Shown here: positions 32,826 through 43,665 of the stretch, piece after piece
Numbering within the stretch: the first letter of the stretch is position 1
Layout of the letters: every line of letters starts with the position of its first letter
NCBI GenBank assembly: GCA_013339765.2
Contig: JABSTR010001136.1
Coordinates: 732,501 to 796,500, forward strand
Length of the DNA: 64,000 nt
Direction: 5' to 3'
Source of the DNA: Haemaphysalis longicornis
Lineage: Eukaryota > Arthropoda > Arachnida > Ixodida > Ixodidae
Program-made: the position numbers and the translations under genes
The notes under the pieces: model-generated
Databases searched by the model: none
Told to the model about the DNA's origin: nothing
The model's input: the letters and a program-made list of their open reading frames with translations, nothing else

Positions 32826-32890
32826 AAAACAGACAGAAAAAAATTTCTGCGTTTAAATAGTCCAAGAAAGGCTATATTTAAAAAAAAACA
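32795..32890 (+). repeat. GACA-family repeat, right part of the interrupted copy
   Basis: (ACAG)n at 32795-32835, then aaaatttctgcgtttaaata and gtccaagaaaggctatattta, the right-hand segment also seen at 56240-56295 and 10245-10290. Confidence 0.75.
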
Positions 32891-32892
32891 AC

Positions 32893-32965
32893 GCTTCCTG
32901 CGCTCGGAATTGAACCTCAGTTCCTCGCGTTGTGAAGCCGGCGTCTGTCTGATTGCGCTGTCAGC
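32893..32965 (-). mobile_element. possible tRNA-derived SINE head
   Basis: On the minus strand gaggttcaattccgag resembles a B box, and acagcgcaatcagacagac, about 35 nt upstream, loosely resembles an A box. No tRNA folding is convincing. Could be chance. Confidence 0.25.
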
Positions 32966-33317
32966 GCATTTTTTTAATAAAGACAGGTTTATTTGCATAA
33001 TAAATGTTCAGTGTACTGAGGAAGGAGACATGGCCGAACATTACGATGCATTATGTTACATATAGGCACGTTCATGTGAGGATGCCGCTAGCTGCAGAAT
33101 CTTTTGTGTAATGTATTTCCTCAGTCTCTATTCCCGCTGCATCAGTTTGCGTCCAAAGGAAGACAGAGTGACGGGGGAGAAACCTGAATGACGAAGTTAA
33201 CCAGTGGGGGACACATCTACGACGGAAAACTGGATGTTTGCGACACATTCCGAACTGGCATGTTTGCCTGGTTAAGGGCAATCATACTCAGACAGTATAG
33301 TGGGGAGCTTCACGAGG
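32966..33317. other. unassigned
   Basis: Short AT-rich stretch between two GACA-family copies; no feature recognised. Confidence 0.4.
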
Positions 33318-34072
33318 AAAAAAAATGGCCGGGTGTCTGCTCCTTTCGTTGCAAATGTCGTCAAAAGACGATAGTCTTTGTAGACATTTGCCAAGGAAAT
33401 GCCCCTCTTTGCTTTCCCGCTCACCTCTCATGCTGTTCCGATCCCGACGCGCTCATCCCGAGGTAAAGACACTAAAGGTTTGCTCAAGGCGATTTCAATT
33501 TACCGCGTTCCACTGCTACAGGCCGAGTTCCTCTATGCCAGCGCTGCAGTACGGCGGAGACGCGCGTGAATGGATGCGGCCGACTACACGGTTATAGAAC
33601 CGCGTGGCCGTGCTCCACGTGCATTCCAAGCAGAACGTGGAACCTAGCTAGTGGAACAACCGATTTAGCCCTAACCAATCCCCCCTGGTGGGTGCACGCC
33701 AAAATCTTTGAGGACATCATCATCATCTTTAGTTGCTGTTGTCGCGTGATTTTTGATATGCCGCCAGGAGGTAGCGCGGGCAACAGCAGCAGGCGGCGGT
33801 TTTCTGCAGTAGGTGTAGAATATCATTTGCTATCTAATAACCAAGCATCCATGATTTTTTTAATAAAGGAACACTGTAAATATCCCTTGTGTACTAATTT
33901 CCTGTCTTATATTTGTGTAATGTCTTGTTCTTGTTCAACAAAGTTGACAATTATGAACATATAAACCGGGCCTAGACGTTTACCTTTGGCTGTGAGTACA
34001 TAAGGCTATTGCGCAATATCTACTTTGCTTTGGCCGGGAGGCCGAATCGAGTCACAGACAGACAGACAGACG
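33318..34072 (+). repeat. GACA-family repeat, long copy
   Basis: A-run then atggccgggtgtctgctcct, caaaagacgatagtctttgt, gctcacctctcatgctgttc, ggagacgcgcgtgaatgga, a catcatcatc expansion at 33716, and finally gaatcgagtcacagac with a short (GACA)n ending at 34071. The right-hand segment is replaced by a LINE fragment beginning at 34073. It shares the gacgatagtcttt motif with the copy at 55557, not with the 31699 copy, so two subfamilies may exist. Confidence 0.85.
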
Positions 34073-34680
34073 CTTCACTTGCCCCCATTCATAACTTAAA
34101 AATAGTTCGAGACCTGATGATTCTCGGCGTCAAATTTGCCGAAGAAGGTGTTTCTCCAGACATGTCGCCCGAGTTAATTATATTCGAAAGAATGTTGCCC
34201 GTAGGTCTTTCAACTTCTCTTTTTCGGAGAAATCGCATCTGATTAAACGCGTTTTTCTTGCTAAATTCTTTTTTGTCTCCAGGATTATGCTACCTCCAAA
34301 TCCTCTTACGCACAAAGTGTCCCGCGACATTTTTTTGTTCTTTTGGGATGGAAGCGAGATGCCCTGCGCCTCCCACGCCGCTCTGGGGGTTATGGTCTCC
34401 CTTGAATCGAGCTCATGAGCCAGTTGTTGGCCCTTAGAGTCGTCTCTTCCCTTCTCAGTGACGTAGAAGCTCCGGACAGACCTTTGATCCTATACTTTCT
34501 GAGTCCTTCTAGACGGGTTCTTTTTCCAACTATGGCCAGAAACCTCCACCCCAGTGCAGCTATCCCGTCAAGACATGTTCAAGGCAGTCATTACTTTAAC
34601 TAAGGAAATTCGTGCACTAGATGCTGATCTAGATTTTGTAAATGAACAACCTGCCAGGCTGTGTGAAAAAATAGTTACTG
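34073..34680 (+). mobile_element. L1/Tx1-like LINE fragment (RT C-terminal region)
   Basis: A plus frame reads LKIVRDLMILGVKFAEEGVS and SPELIIFERMLPVGLSTSLF. A shifted frame reads FLFFWDGSEMPC, and the last part reads LTKEIRALDADLDFVNEQPA followed by RLCEKIV. This order (xxxLGVxF, the helix after RT, FxFFWxGxxxP) is what follows the catalytic palm in L1/Tx1-type elements. No catalytic motif remains. It ends directly at a T16 tract belonging to the oppositely oriented LINE at 34685. Confidence 0.6.
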
Positions 34681-34684
34681 CGAG

Positions 34685-36150
34685 TTTTTTTTTTTTTTTT
34701 GCGAGAGTTTGCCTTACGGCATAACAGTTATATATGCAACATCACATTTGTTTTACGCAGAAACGTCAGCAGAGACCGGTACTGAGGGCCCCATATCCAC
34801 CGCTGTAGATCAGGAGGTCTCCCAGGATGGAGCCGTGTGCCTCTCGGAGGTGTTGCAAGCGAGAAGTTTGCAGGGCAGGGCAGGTCCATAGAAGGTGGCT
34901 CGTGTCGGCTTCGGACGCAGGGACCGTACAAAAGGGACAGGTGTCCGCAAACGGTGAATGATAGCGGGCAGGCCAAGCGCGGGTCACTGCTGGGGATAAG
35001 GCCACCCCAACTCGAAGCCTCCGCAGCAGGACCTCCTACCCGCGAGCGAGCCCACTGGGCAAGTCAGTTCCACGCGGTGGAAGTAAAACACGCGTGGCGC
35101 GGCGGAGGCTCTCCTTTTCCACCAGCAGTTCTTCTAGGGTGGACACCGGAAGAAGTGGCAGCGACAGCCTTTGTAGGTCTATACGGCGACAGCCGCGATC
35201 CGCCGCTATGTGGGCAGGAAGCATGTCCCGGCGAACCCACAAAACACGCACAGGGCATGGGTATGTGTCCAGGATCGCGTGAATACGTGCCAACATGCTG
35301 GTGCTACGCGCAACGCGACGTAGATCACGTATCGCTGTCGTCGAGTCCGTGTAAATTTCCAGTTTCACGCCGGTAGTTACTGTCGATGAAAGTGCTTGGA
35401 GACCATCCCGAATAGCACTAAGTTCTGCCAACAGACTTGGTAGAGGGCGGAGGGTCTTAAGATTGGGTGAGAGGAACAAGCCAAGGCTGTGGTTACGAGG
35501 GGGTCGTGTGCCCCGGCGTCCACGAAAGCCTGCATGACTCGTGGCCGCGTCGCAGGCGCCCAGTGACCGACATGAAGTAGGGCTGCATCCGGAGGTTGAT
35601 GAAGGTCAGAGGTTCGGACATGTAGCCTTGCCAGAGGCTTGTTGTCCGTCACCTGACGGTAGAGCCAGGGCGGCCTTGCGGCGGAAAAGGCTGGCATCGT
35701 ATTCAGCGGCTGCCCCATGTACGCGGCGAGAGCTGCTGTCTCTGGAACCAGTCCACGTTTCAACAGGCGAGCGGAACGACGCTGATGAATGAGTTCATCA
35801 AGCATGTTTAGCTGGGCTTCGGCTTGTAGCGGTGGAATTGGTGTTATGCGAGGGAGGCGAGTAATGGTGCGCATGGCGGCCCTGTTAATGGCCTCGTTCC
35901 GAGCCCAGTCCGCTTGCATCATGTGCTGGAACTGTGCCTGATACACAAACCGTGGCTGTAGTTCGGAGCGCACTAGAAGGCGGGCAATAGTCCAGCAGGC
36001 CCCGCCAGCAGGCCCCGCCCGCAGGCCCCGCCCAGCTCGAACCACGACTTGGTGGACATGGCGTATAAACGCGCCTTCGGTGGTTTGGTTTTAAAGCAAA
36101 GCTTTCTACATCTGCCAACCAACGGTTCCTTCGCGGCGTGCGGGACAAGA
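34685..36150 (-). mobile_element. LINE 3' fragment with RNase H and poly-A tail
   Basis: The plus strand shows T16 at 34685-34700, the poly-A tail of a minus-strand retroelement. The coding part covers 34766-36045. The 5' limit is uncertain; a cluster of three gcaggccccgcc units sits at 35997-36032. The short motif gcgag flanks the T-tract on both sides. Confidence 0.7.
34766..36045 (-). pseudogene. ORF2 C-terminal half: linker, RNase H, CCHC-like tail
   Basis: The minus frame at 35377-36045 reads FVYQAQFQHMMQADWARNEA, NRAAMRTITRLPRITP and then VMQAFVDAGAHDP, with the first RNase H Asp in VDAG. After a frameshift near 35450 the frame at 35036-35479 gives LLAELSAIRDGLQALS (Glu), IYTDSTTAIRDLRR (Asp) and VLWVRRDMLPAHIAADRG. 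After another shift the frame at 34766-35005 gives CPFCTVPASEADTSHLLWTC, a Cys/His motif. All three acidic RNase H residues are present but in separate frames. The domain degrades the RNA strand after cDNA synthesis. RT is missing. Confidence 0.8.
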
Positions 36151-37256
36151 AACTCCTAACGCGGCTGAATAGGGGGAGGGCACTTTTCCCTCACGGAGCA
36201 CAGTAAGGATGGCGCGGTTAACCCAGCGGTCCCTGCGCGGCGGTGGGCGCGGCGGCGTGTACCATTCCTCCGGCTTTATCGTCCGATTTAGCGACGGTTG
36301 TTTTGGGCCTGTTTTGGCGAAGCTGCGCGTCCATTGCGCGCTTCCTTCGCACGGCTTGATTAACTTGTTCGGCAGCACCTTCTGAGTAACCCGGACCCGA
36401 CAAAATTAAGTGGTCGTACGGCAAAGATACATTCAAGGATTGGTTTGTAGGGCGGGAAAACGAAATGTAGAGACCACGTAAAGATATGTGGCCACTAGAG
36501 AAACGCTACTTTTTCCGCACCATTTGCAAAGAATGGTACTCCGTTTTTTTTAATTGGTGAATAACGATTCGGTTGTGTTTTAAGACGTATTGCAAAAAGC
36601 GAAAGGAGCAACTGATTCTGATAAATTGCGATTATGAGAGTTCCCTCAGCTTTCCCGAAATTATCAAACTTGTAAAACTAACAAGTTAAAATCGTTATAA
36701 GTGGGAATCACTAAGCTCACATGCCGAATTGTTTCGGTGTCTGCGCTTGTATCGCGTGGCGGTGTAGCCCCGAGCTAGCACATCGGGATGGCTAGGTTCC
36801 GCTGTCGCTGCCTTCAAAGACGCTTCTCTCCGTTTTCTTTCTGCCGACCCACGGCTGGGCTACAGCGAAGGCGTCCGCCGCTCTAGCCCGGCAGTGGCCG
36901 ACGCTGCGGCGTTCGGGACGCCGCCCCGCGAATTACAGGTAACGGCTGGTATAATCTCTAATTTAGTTCTTTGTAGAACCACCTGTGTGAATTTAAGTGA
37001 CGTTACATGGGCAATTGTTGTGGGTGCCGTTTAAAGCTTTGCTTTCCAACTACCTTCACAGCGTGGACTGGAGCAAATTTTTTTCGCTTCCCTGTGAAAA
37101 GGCTGACGAAGTTTTGCAATGCTCGACAGTGAACTACGTCTACATGGTGGGCCACCGTGTTAAGTGATAAGCGATTGAAGTTGAGGCCCGGAAAAGAGAA
37201 AACGTCTGCATGGAAGCAGACGCTTTTAACAGCGGAGCCATTGCACAAGCCCAAAG
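36151..37256. other. unassigned region upstream of the LINE
   Basis: Contains CpG-rich sequence at 36770-36960 that could be LINE 5' UTR or host. A minus frame at 36218-36436 (with AAEQVNQAVRRKRAMDAQL) is unrecognised. A short plus frame from the ATG at 37007 reads MGNCCGCRLKLCF and FFRFPVKRL, faintly like a THAP start, but is only 42 codons. Confidence 0.4.
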
Positions 37257-37577
37257 TTGGCCGTTGCAGGAAGAAATACTAAGTTTCACCCCTACCCCTA
37301 CCGTTTCACCCATACAAAACAGAGGCCCCTAATTGTGAAGTTTCTCTCCTTCAAGGGCAAACAAAAAGTGCTTACGGAGGCCGCTAAACTAAAAGGAACT
37401 GATTATGCGATAGGTGAAGACTTTTCGGCTAAGGTTAGACAGGAAAGGCAGAAGCTGCTTCACTTTGCACGAGAACAGGGTGGGGAATACAGACTACGGT
37501 TTAACAAACTGAAAATGGGTAAAGAAACTTTTGTTTACAACAACGTAACGGATGCTGTGGTCCCATGTAGTTCGTAG
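37257..37577 (+). pseudogene. LINE ORF1, C-terminal RNA-binding domain (5'-truncated)
   Basis: The frame reads RPLIVKFLSFKGKQKVL, AAKLKGTDYAIGEDFSAKV and LRFNKLKMGKETFVYN. This matches the RPIIVKF...KGT..I.EDFS..VR pattern of the ORF1 C-terminal domain of arthropod LINEs, which bind element RNA and act as chaperones. No ATG is in frame at the start (37257 is TTG), and the upstream coiled-coil and RRM-like part is missing. It ends VVPCSS and TAG at 37575-37577. The next codons stay open in the same frame and lead directly to ORF2. Confidence 0.8.
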
Positions 37578-40422
37578 CCACGACAGACAATTCATTCTTT
37601 AGGTAGAGGGTCTTCAGGTAGCCATGACCTTGTATGCATTTTAGTTAACTGCCGCAGCCTAAAGAATAAAACGGCCGAATTCAACTCGCTAATAGAAATT
37701 TCGAAGCCGCATATAGTTATTGGTACGGAATCCTGGCTTGACGGCACCATAAATGACGGCGAAATGTTCCCTTCCTATTATTCCGTGTACAGGAAGGATC
37801 GCAATACCCGTGGTGGTGGCGTATTCATCCTTGTTCATGATAGCATAGTAAGCCAACCTTTGCGATTCGAGACAGTGTCTTGCGAAGCTGTCTGGTGCAA
37901 GGTTCTACTGAAAAATGGTGTTTCCGTGGCCGTTGGTTCCTTCTACAGACCGCCTGGGTTACGAACTCCTGAGCCTCTGTTCCAGCTGAGTAACATGTTG
38001 TTAAGCTTGCAAACAAGTTATGTAGTTCTTGGTGGAGACTTTAACTTGCCTGACGTTGAATGGCAGTCCAGCAAGCCGATACTGCGGAATACATCTCTCT
38101 TGTACTCAGCCTTCTACGAAATGATCAATGCGCATTCATTATCCCAACTCGTAGAAACACCCACTCGAATCAGTGCTAGGAGCGCGACTTTGCTCGATTT
38201 ATTCTTTTGCAATGACCCTTCCCTTGTATCGTCTGTACTCACAATTCCCGGTATTAGCGATCATGATATTGTTATCGCTAACGTAACCTGCACGGTCAAG
38301 AGCCACCGGCCTACAGAACCAAGAAAAGTGTTCTCCTATGATAAAGGCAACTACAGCTCGCTCTCGCGTGCGCTAGATGCATTTTTGCCTGAATTCCAGC
38401 AGCATAGCTTATCTCTTGGCATGAACGAACAATGGAATCTTTTTAAAACAAAGATCTTGTCCCTAACACAAACTTTCATTCCTTCACGCATTATCTCAGC
38501 TAAGCGCCGCACTGATAAGCCTTGGCTCAATAAGGAACTTCGGTCTTTGATAAACAGAAAAAATCGGCTGTTTCGAAAGTATTGTAAATTGCCCCAGCCT
38601 GAGCTACGGTCCAAAATAAAAAAGATGACCAAAGCAGTGACGAAAGAAATGACCAAAGCGCATGAAACTTACCTAAACTCCCTGGGCGAAAAACTGAAAA
38701 CCAACCCTAAATTGATGTGGAAATATGTCAAGAACAAAAATAATTCTAAGGCTAGTATTCCTGACGTCATGGACGGCATAGACTACACAAGAAATACAAG
38801 GGGCAAAGCCGAAAGCTTTAACGTGTACTTCCAATCAGTGTTTAATCGGAAAACTTACCCCAATACTATGCCGCAAATTTTGAACCCGCTTGCGCCTATG
38901 CAAGAAATAGTAATATCCGAAGCCGGCATCGTGTCTCTCTTGGAAAAATTGGATGTGCACTCAGCTTCCGGCCCAGACGGGATATCAAACTTTATCCTAA
39001 AGCACTGCGCTGCGTCCATAGCCCCCTTTTTGACCCTTTTGTTCCAAGCATCACTTCGGCTGGGTGTTTTACCGGCTGACTGGAAGAATGCCAATGTAAA
39101 TCCGATATTTAAAAGTGGTGACAAAACCAATTTTTCTAACTACAGGCCTATCTCGCTGACAAGCGTTTGCTCTAAAATACTAGAACACATCATTTACACA
39201 AACCTAATGACTCATCTACAAAACAATAACTTCTTCTCCCCAATGCAACACGGTTTTAGGGCGGGCTTCTCGTGCGACACGCAGCTTATTGAATTTGGTC
39301 ACGATATTGCAACTTCCATTAACGCAGGCACTCAGGTTGATTGTATATTTTTAGATTTTCGCAAGGCTTTTGATTCTGTTCCGCATCCCTTGTTACTGCG
39401 CAAGCTATCTGTTCTTAACATACCTACTGAACTGCTGAAGTGGCTGGATGCTTATCTTTTCGAGAGAAAACAGTGTGTGGTGCTTGAAGGCCTGAGTTCT
39501 TCAAGTATTTCTGTGTTATCCGGTGTCCCCCCAGGGCTCAGTTTTAGGCCCACTTCTTTTTTTAATATTTATTAATGATCTCCTGAACTGCACTTCCAGT
39601 CGTACTAGATTGTATGCTGATGACTGCTGCATCTATCGTGATATAACCAGCGTAGCAGATGCGGACCTTTTGCAACGCGATCTTAACTCTGTTTTTTCTT
39701 GGTGCCAGTCGTGGGGGATGACGCTCAATCTAACAAAGTGTAATCTGCTAAGGTTCACCAACAAAAAGCACCCTCTACTTGTTGACTACTACATGGGCGG
39801 GGCATGTTTACCGGTAGCCACAGAGTTTAAATACCTCGGAATCTTTTTCTCTTCTAACCTGTCCTGGAACCATCACGTCAATTATATGATAGTAAAAGCG
39901 AGCAGTGTGCTAAATTTCTTAAGACGTAATTTCAGGCAAGCTCCGACTAAGGTCAGGGAGACTTTGTATCTGACGAATGTGCGCCCCATTTTGGAATATG
40001 GTTGCAGTGTCTGGGACCCCTCCACAAAGACAAACGTTGATGCACTAGAAAGAATACAGGCTCGCGCCGCTCGCTTCGTAACAGGCGATTACGATTTTTT
40101 TAAAAGATCAGCTGACATTTGCAGAAGACTTGGATGGCCTCTACTCGCTGAAAGACGCAAATACCTGAGACTCTCGTTGTTCTATAATATATTCAACTCC
40201 AGAACTGGCATCAAAAAAGAAACTTATTTAAAACAACCAACATACGTATCCCCTCGCACCGATCACTGTTTAAAGATTCGCGAGCTTAACTCCAGGATTA
40301 ACACATTTAAGTACAGTTTCTTTCCCAAAACAATACATGACTGGAATGCTCTACCGGAGGAAATTGTCTGCTCTCCCCCCTCTTGTTTTGGAAAGCGTTT
40401 GCAGGATTATATGCGTCAGTAA
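37578..40422 (+). pseudogene. LINE ORF2: endonuclease and reverse transcriptase, one frameshift
   Basis: The reading frame is open from 37578 to 39575, then shifts and continues 39523-40422. The endonuclease begins CILVNCRSLKNK (Asn), VIGTESWLD (Glu), VLGGDFNLPDVEW and ATLLDLFFC, and ends GISDHDIV (Asp-His). RT motifs follow: SASGPDGISNFIL, NYRPISLTSVCSKILEHII, QHGFRAGFSCDTQL, FLDFRKAFDSVPHPLLL (catalytic Asp), SGVPQGSVLGPLLFLIFIND across the shift, YADD at 39613-39624, and FKYLGIFFSSNLSW. The C-terminal domain has LYLTNVRPILEYGCSVWDP. The first in-frame ATG (37764) comes after the catalytic Asn and Glu, so initiation there would give a dead endonuclease. The protein nicks target DNA and reverse-transcribes element RNA in the nucleus. 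All catalytic residues are conserved. Confidence 0.92.
39527..39532 (+). other. frameshift site: six C instead of five
   Basis: In the RT motif GVPQG the sequence is ggtgtccccccaggg. Five C residues restore GVPQGS; six shift the frame and terminate it at 39573-39575. It is the only lesion in ORF2, and it lies in a homopolymer, so a sequencing error is a real alternative to a mutation. Confidence 0.85.
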
Positions 40423-40721
40423 TATCCCGCCGCCTTGTTTGCCGGGCTTACGGGTTATCTGTGTTACGAAGTGCTTGTTGTCTGTACATCCTTTCTGTAC
40501 ATCTTCCTTTCTTGAAGTGCTCCTTTTCCAACGCCTATTCACCGCTTTGATGTATACTCATTATTTAAGGAAACGCAACCTGTTTGTTTGTTTGTTTATG
40601 CGACAATTGTATTTGTACTTTGTGTCCCTTTTTTTCTTATTCCCCCTCCCCCCTACACTAATGCCTGTAAAGGCGATGTAGGTATTTGAATAAATAAATA
40701 AATAAATAAATAAATAAAACA

Positions 40722-43020
40722 TGCCGTGCACTCGTGAGCGCGTGCCTGGCGGCAACCGCCGAACGTCGTCGGCACGCGCAGTGGCTTTAGCAAAAACAAA
40801 ACTCGAGCGCTGTTGTCAAGAGCTACGGCGCATGTAATTCTTGGAATGAGGAACACGACGATATCGATGAATACCTAGCAGAGTGCAAAGCAATGACGGA
40901 ACATGTAAGTGAACACTTTCAAACATATACCAATGCGTGGTGATGTGTCCTTCAGTGCTCACGTATAAAGACATTCTGCAGCTTCGCTATGGTTCCAGCC
41001 TTGCGCGACTAGTGCAAGCAGCGCCAGTTGAGCTCGTAAATGTCCGCAATTCTGAGGATGACTGTGCATCCGCCACTCGCCGCAAAGTGAGACGACCACC
41101 TCTTCGATGCGTATGACGAGGGTTACTAGCACCGCAACTAGGCAAATAAACAAGGATACTGAAACTTAACCACACGTCTGGAATTCTCACGCACAACAGC
41201 TTTGCCATGCAAGTTTTGCGCGTGAGTGCAACCTTTCCCGAATTTTTTGGAATAGCCATACGCAAAGGGTGCCGGGAAATTCATGTTCCCGTCATGCTTC
41301 GGAATTTTGCTCCGGCGGGAGCGGGTGCGTCCCAAATGTGTACCCTCGGAGCACGTGCTCTTCGAGAGAGAGCAGCGGGCTCTGCGGCGGAGCTGGGCGA
41401 CCGCTCCCGGTCTGCATGCATTGGAATTAAACATAAGTTGCGCTACCCAACAGAGAATCCAGCACTGCAGCTAACGCGTTAACGTGGCACCAAGGTTGGC
41501 TACCTACACAGGAAAACCTTTACACAACGTTTTGACACAATAAAGCTGTCTCTGCGAATTTACAGCAACACAGGCGGCCATGATGGGATTCGCAAGTTGC
41601 CAGGTGAATGCCCATTACTGCCGCCACCTCTCGTAGGCATAAAGACAGCGGGAAACGCCGTGAGGGCGGCATCATGGCTGCGGCCGGGTTTAGCCCTGGC
41701 TCAATACACGGGAGGCTTTTCTTCCAGTAGAATCGGTAGTGTTCGCTCTATTCCCAGGTATCTTAATGGGGGACTGCTCGTGCGCCCCCGCACTAAGCAC
41801 TGGCCGAGTGCACTCGCTTTGGCGGTTCATCATGCACAAGGCTGGCGTGTTTTTGTTTTCTTCTCCCCTTGAGCCACCAATTGATAAAGCCACTGCCTAA
41901 AACGAGTGAAAGCTGCGGTAAAAAAGAAAGCGCTGAAACAAGATCAAGCACGAAAGGGAGAACTGGGCCGCGCACCTACGCTGTCTGCGATAAACAGCAA
42001 CCACAAGTCGGAGCGAGGAAAAGCGATTATTAATAATTTCTGGGCCGCGGCGGTGCTAAGTGCGCTACACAAGACCAACCGCGTGTGCTCTGTCAGCATC
42101 TACCGACGTTTTTACAACAATCGCCTCGTTATAAAAGAGCCGAACAGAGACTATAGCTTTGTGCCAAACTGTGAGGAGTAAGCGCTGCGGTAATCGCAGA
42201 GACAGGCCGAGATATTTCTTCTTAGCTGCGCTCATACATTTTGTGCCTCCCTGCCTACTGACCTAGGAACAAATCCCGCGAGAGTCCGTTCCCTTGCGGG
42301 CACAAGGTCGACCTTTCCTGTGCGCGCCATCTGCTGCTGCTGGGGCGCTCCTTCTATTATTTTACGAAAGTTCTAAACGAGCTGCGCGGTTCTGTCTCGG
42401 TGGCCAAGGGGCGGAATCGTGGGTATCGGAACGAGCGAGCCCCCTTCCCCCGTAAGGGTTAGGAAGGAATTCTTTATCTAGCCGACCGCATTATGCTTGC
42501 CAACATTGTTCAGCAAAAAGAAAACATTAGGCAGATTTGAAGCAAAAGATAAATTGCTAGCAAAGGTGATTTAATTTAACAGAGACTTGGGAGTAATTTT
42601 CGCGACATCAAACAGACAAAAAATCGTCAGAAGTGATACTTTAACCATAAAAAGCTCATATTCAAGCCTGGCGCTCGTGAAACGAACGCCAAACGAAACA
42701 GCAACAAAATTGCGCCCACCTCCCCGCGAGGGGAACCCTGTGTAGATGCGACGCATCGTGGGGTTCACTTGGTGTTTCCGTTGGATTCGTTCTGAAATCC
42801 CGTGAAACGTGTCGGGAACGCGTATGATTATTATGTTTTATGATTATTATTATGTTTTATTGGCATCTTGGTCAATCTCTCTAAATGGTATGCTTAAGGC
42901 TTCGCTGTCGCAACGACCTTTACTCCATCATTGTTGCTGTAAGTGGGAACTTCTTTTCTTTTATTGCAAGTGTTAATCATTGCCCCATCATGCGTTGTAT
43001 CAGTAGCATCTTGACGTAGT
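40722..43020. other. unassigned 2.3 kb
   Basis: Near its start a frame read as NSWNEEHDDIDEYLAECKAM runs into a consensus donor at 40905 (cat|gtaagt), but it is short and has no start in frame. The remainder holds chance frames; the minus frames at 41138-41434 and plus 41906-42181 match nothing I know. Confidence 0.4.
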
Positions 43021-43190
43021 TTGAATGAGTCAAGGTTATAAGGCGCGTTCGTAGCATTTGATTCTGTCTCGGTTTTGTAACGCAGTGGGAAGAGCACCAT
43101 GTACCTCGCGTTCCGCCCACAGGGTCGTGGGATCTTAACCGGGCGCCGCTAACTATTATTTTTTTATATAGTGTAGGGGGAGGGGTGTGG
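43021..43190 (+). mobile_element. tRNA-derived short element, family T, copy 2
   Basis: Same leader (ttgaatgagtcaaggttata), A-box-like gtaacgcagtgggaagagca, B-box-like gggtcgtgggatcttaacc, gcgccgct and T-rich tail ttatatagtgtaggggg as at 28261. The B box has lost the tcgaa core, so this copy is probably transcriptionally dead. Confidence 0.65.
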
Positions 43191-43632
43191 ACGGACAACG
43201 CCGTATGGAGGGACAAGGCGAGTGAATAAGATGCAGTCGCATCTAAAAGCTCTTAGCATACGTCGCAAGTCCCTACAGCTTTTATTTCTGCGATGTTCGG
43301 AGTAGTCAGCTGCTCTCTTAGTTGGAGTTAACCTCTGAAATAAATCTGCTTCTGTCATAAAGCGGGAAAAAATTTTTTTTCTGTCTGTCTTTCAGAGATG
43401 ACGCGTGAAATATTAACAGGGCGCAGGGCCCTTTTGTTGAGCAAAGTTGCCGAGGACGCCTAAGCTCGTGCCTGACGATGTGAGGTGCGATAGCATTGCT
43501 TCGGCGTCGAGGTGGCATTTTGCAACGGCGCTGCTGCCTTCGCTATTTATTTATTTGTTTGTTTGTCTATTGTAAGTGCTCACCAATAGTGCTGGGTGTT
43601 CTGGGGTGGTGCACTGTGCACATGAGGATTGC
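43191..43632. other. unassigned
   Basis: Includes a T/A-run near 43369-43381 and a (tttg)n-like patch at 43545-43570. No element ends recognised. Confidence 0.4.
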
Positions 43633-43633
43633 C

Positions 43634-43634
<1 letters not shown>

Positions 43635-43665
<31 letters not shown>

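Larger units (their letters stand above)
37257..40720 (+). mobile_element. CR1/L2/Jockey-group LINE, nearly complete ORF2
   Basis: The element runs from an ORF1 C-terminal domain (5'-truncated) through endonuclease and RT to a 3' UTR and a microsatellite tail of (aaat) units at 40689-40718. There is no RNase H. Two lesions are visible: ORF1 lacks its N-terminus, and ORF2 has one frameshift at 39527-39532. A TAG separates the two ORFs in the same frame. The 5' end is unresolved; I see no convincing target-site duplication. It is the best-preserved autonomous-type element in the window. Confidence 0.9.

Noticed and set aside
37007..37132. THAP-like start (MGNCCGC ... FFRFP) upstream of the LINE
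   Set aside because: Only 42 codons, without the CxxHF and Trp positions; too weak to annotate.
36719..40728. acatgccg before 36727 and after the LINE tail as a target-site duplication
   Set aside because: Only 8 bp, and the position would imply a 5' region in which I cannot find the missing N-terminal part of ORF1.
40722..40905. exon-like frame ending at a gtaagt donor after the LINE tail
   Set aside because: The ATG at 40720 is in a different frame from the protein-like stretch, and no domain is recognised.
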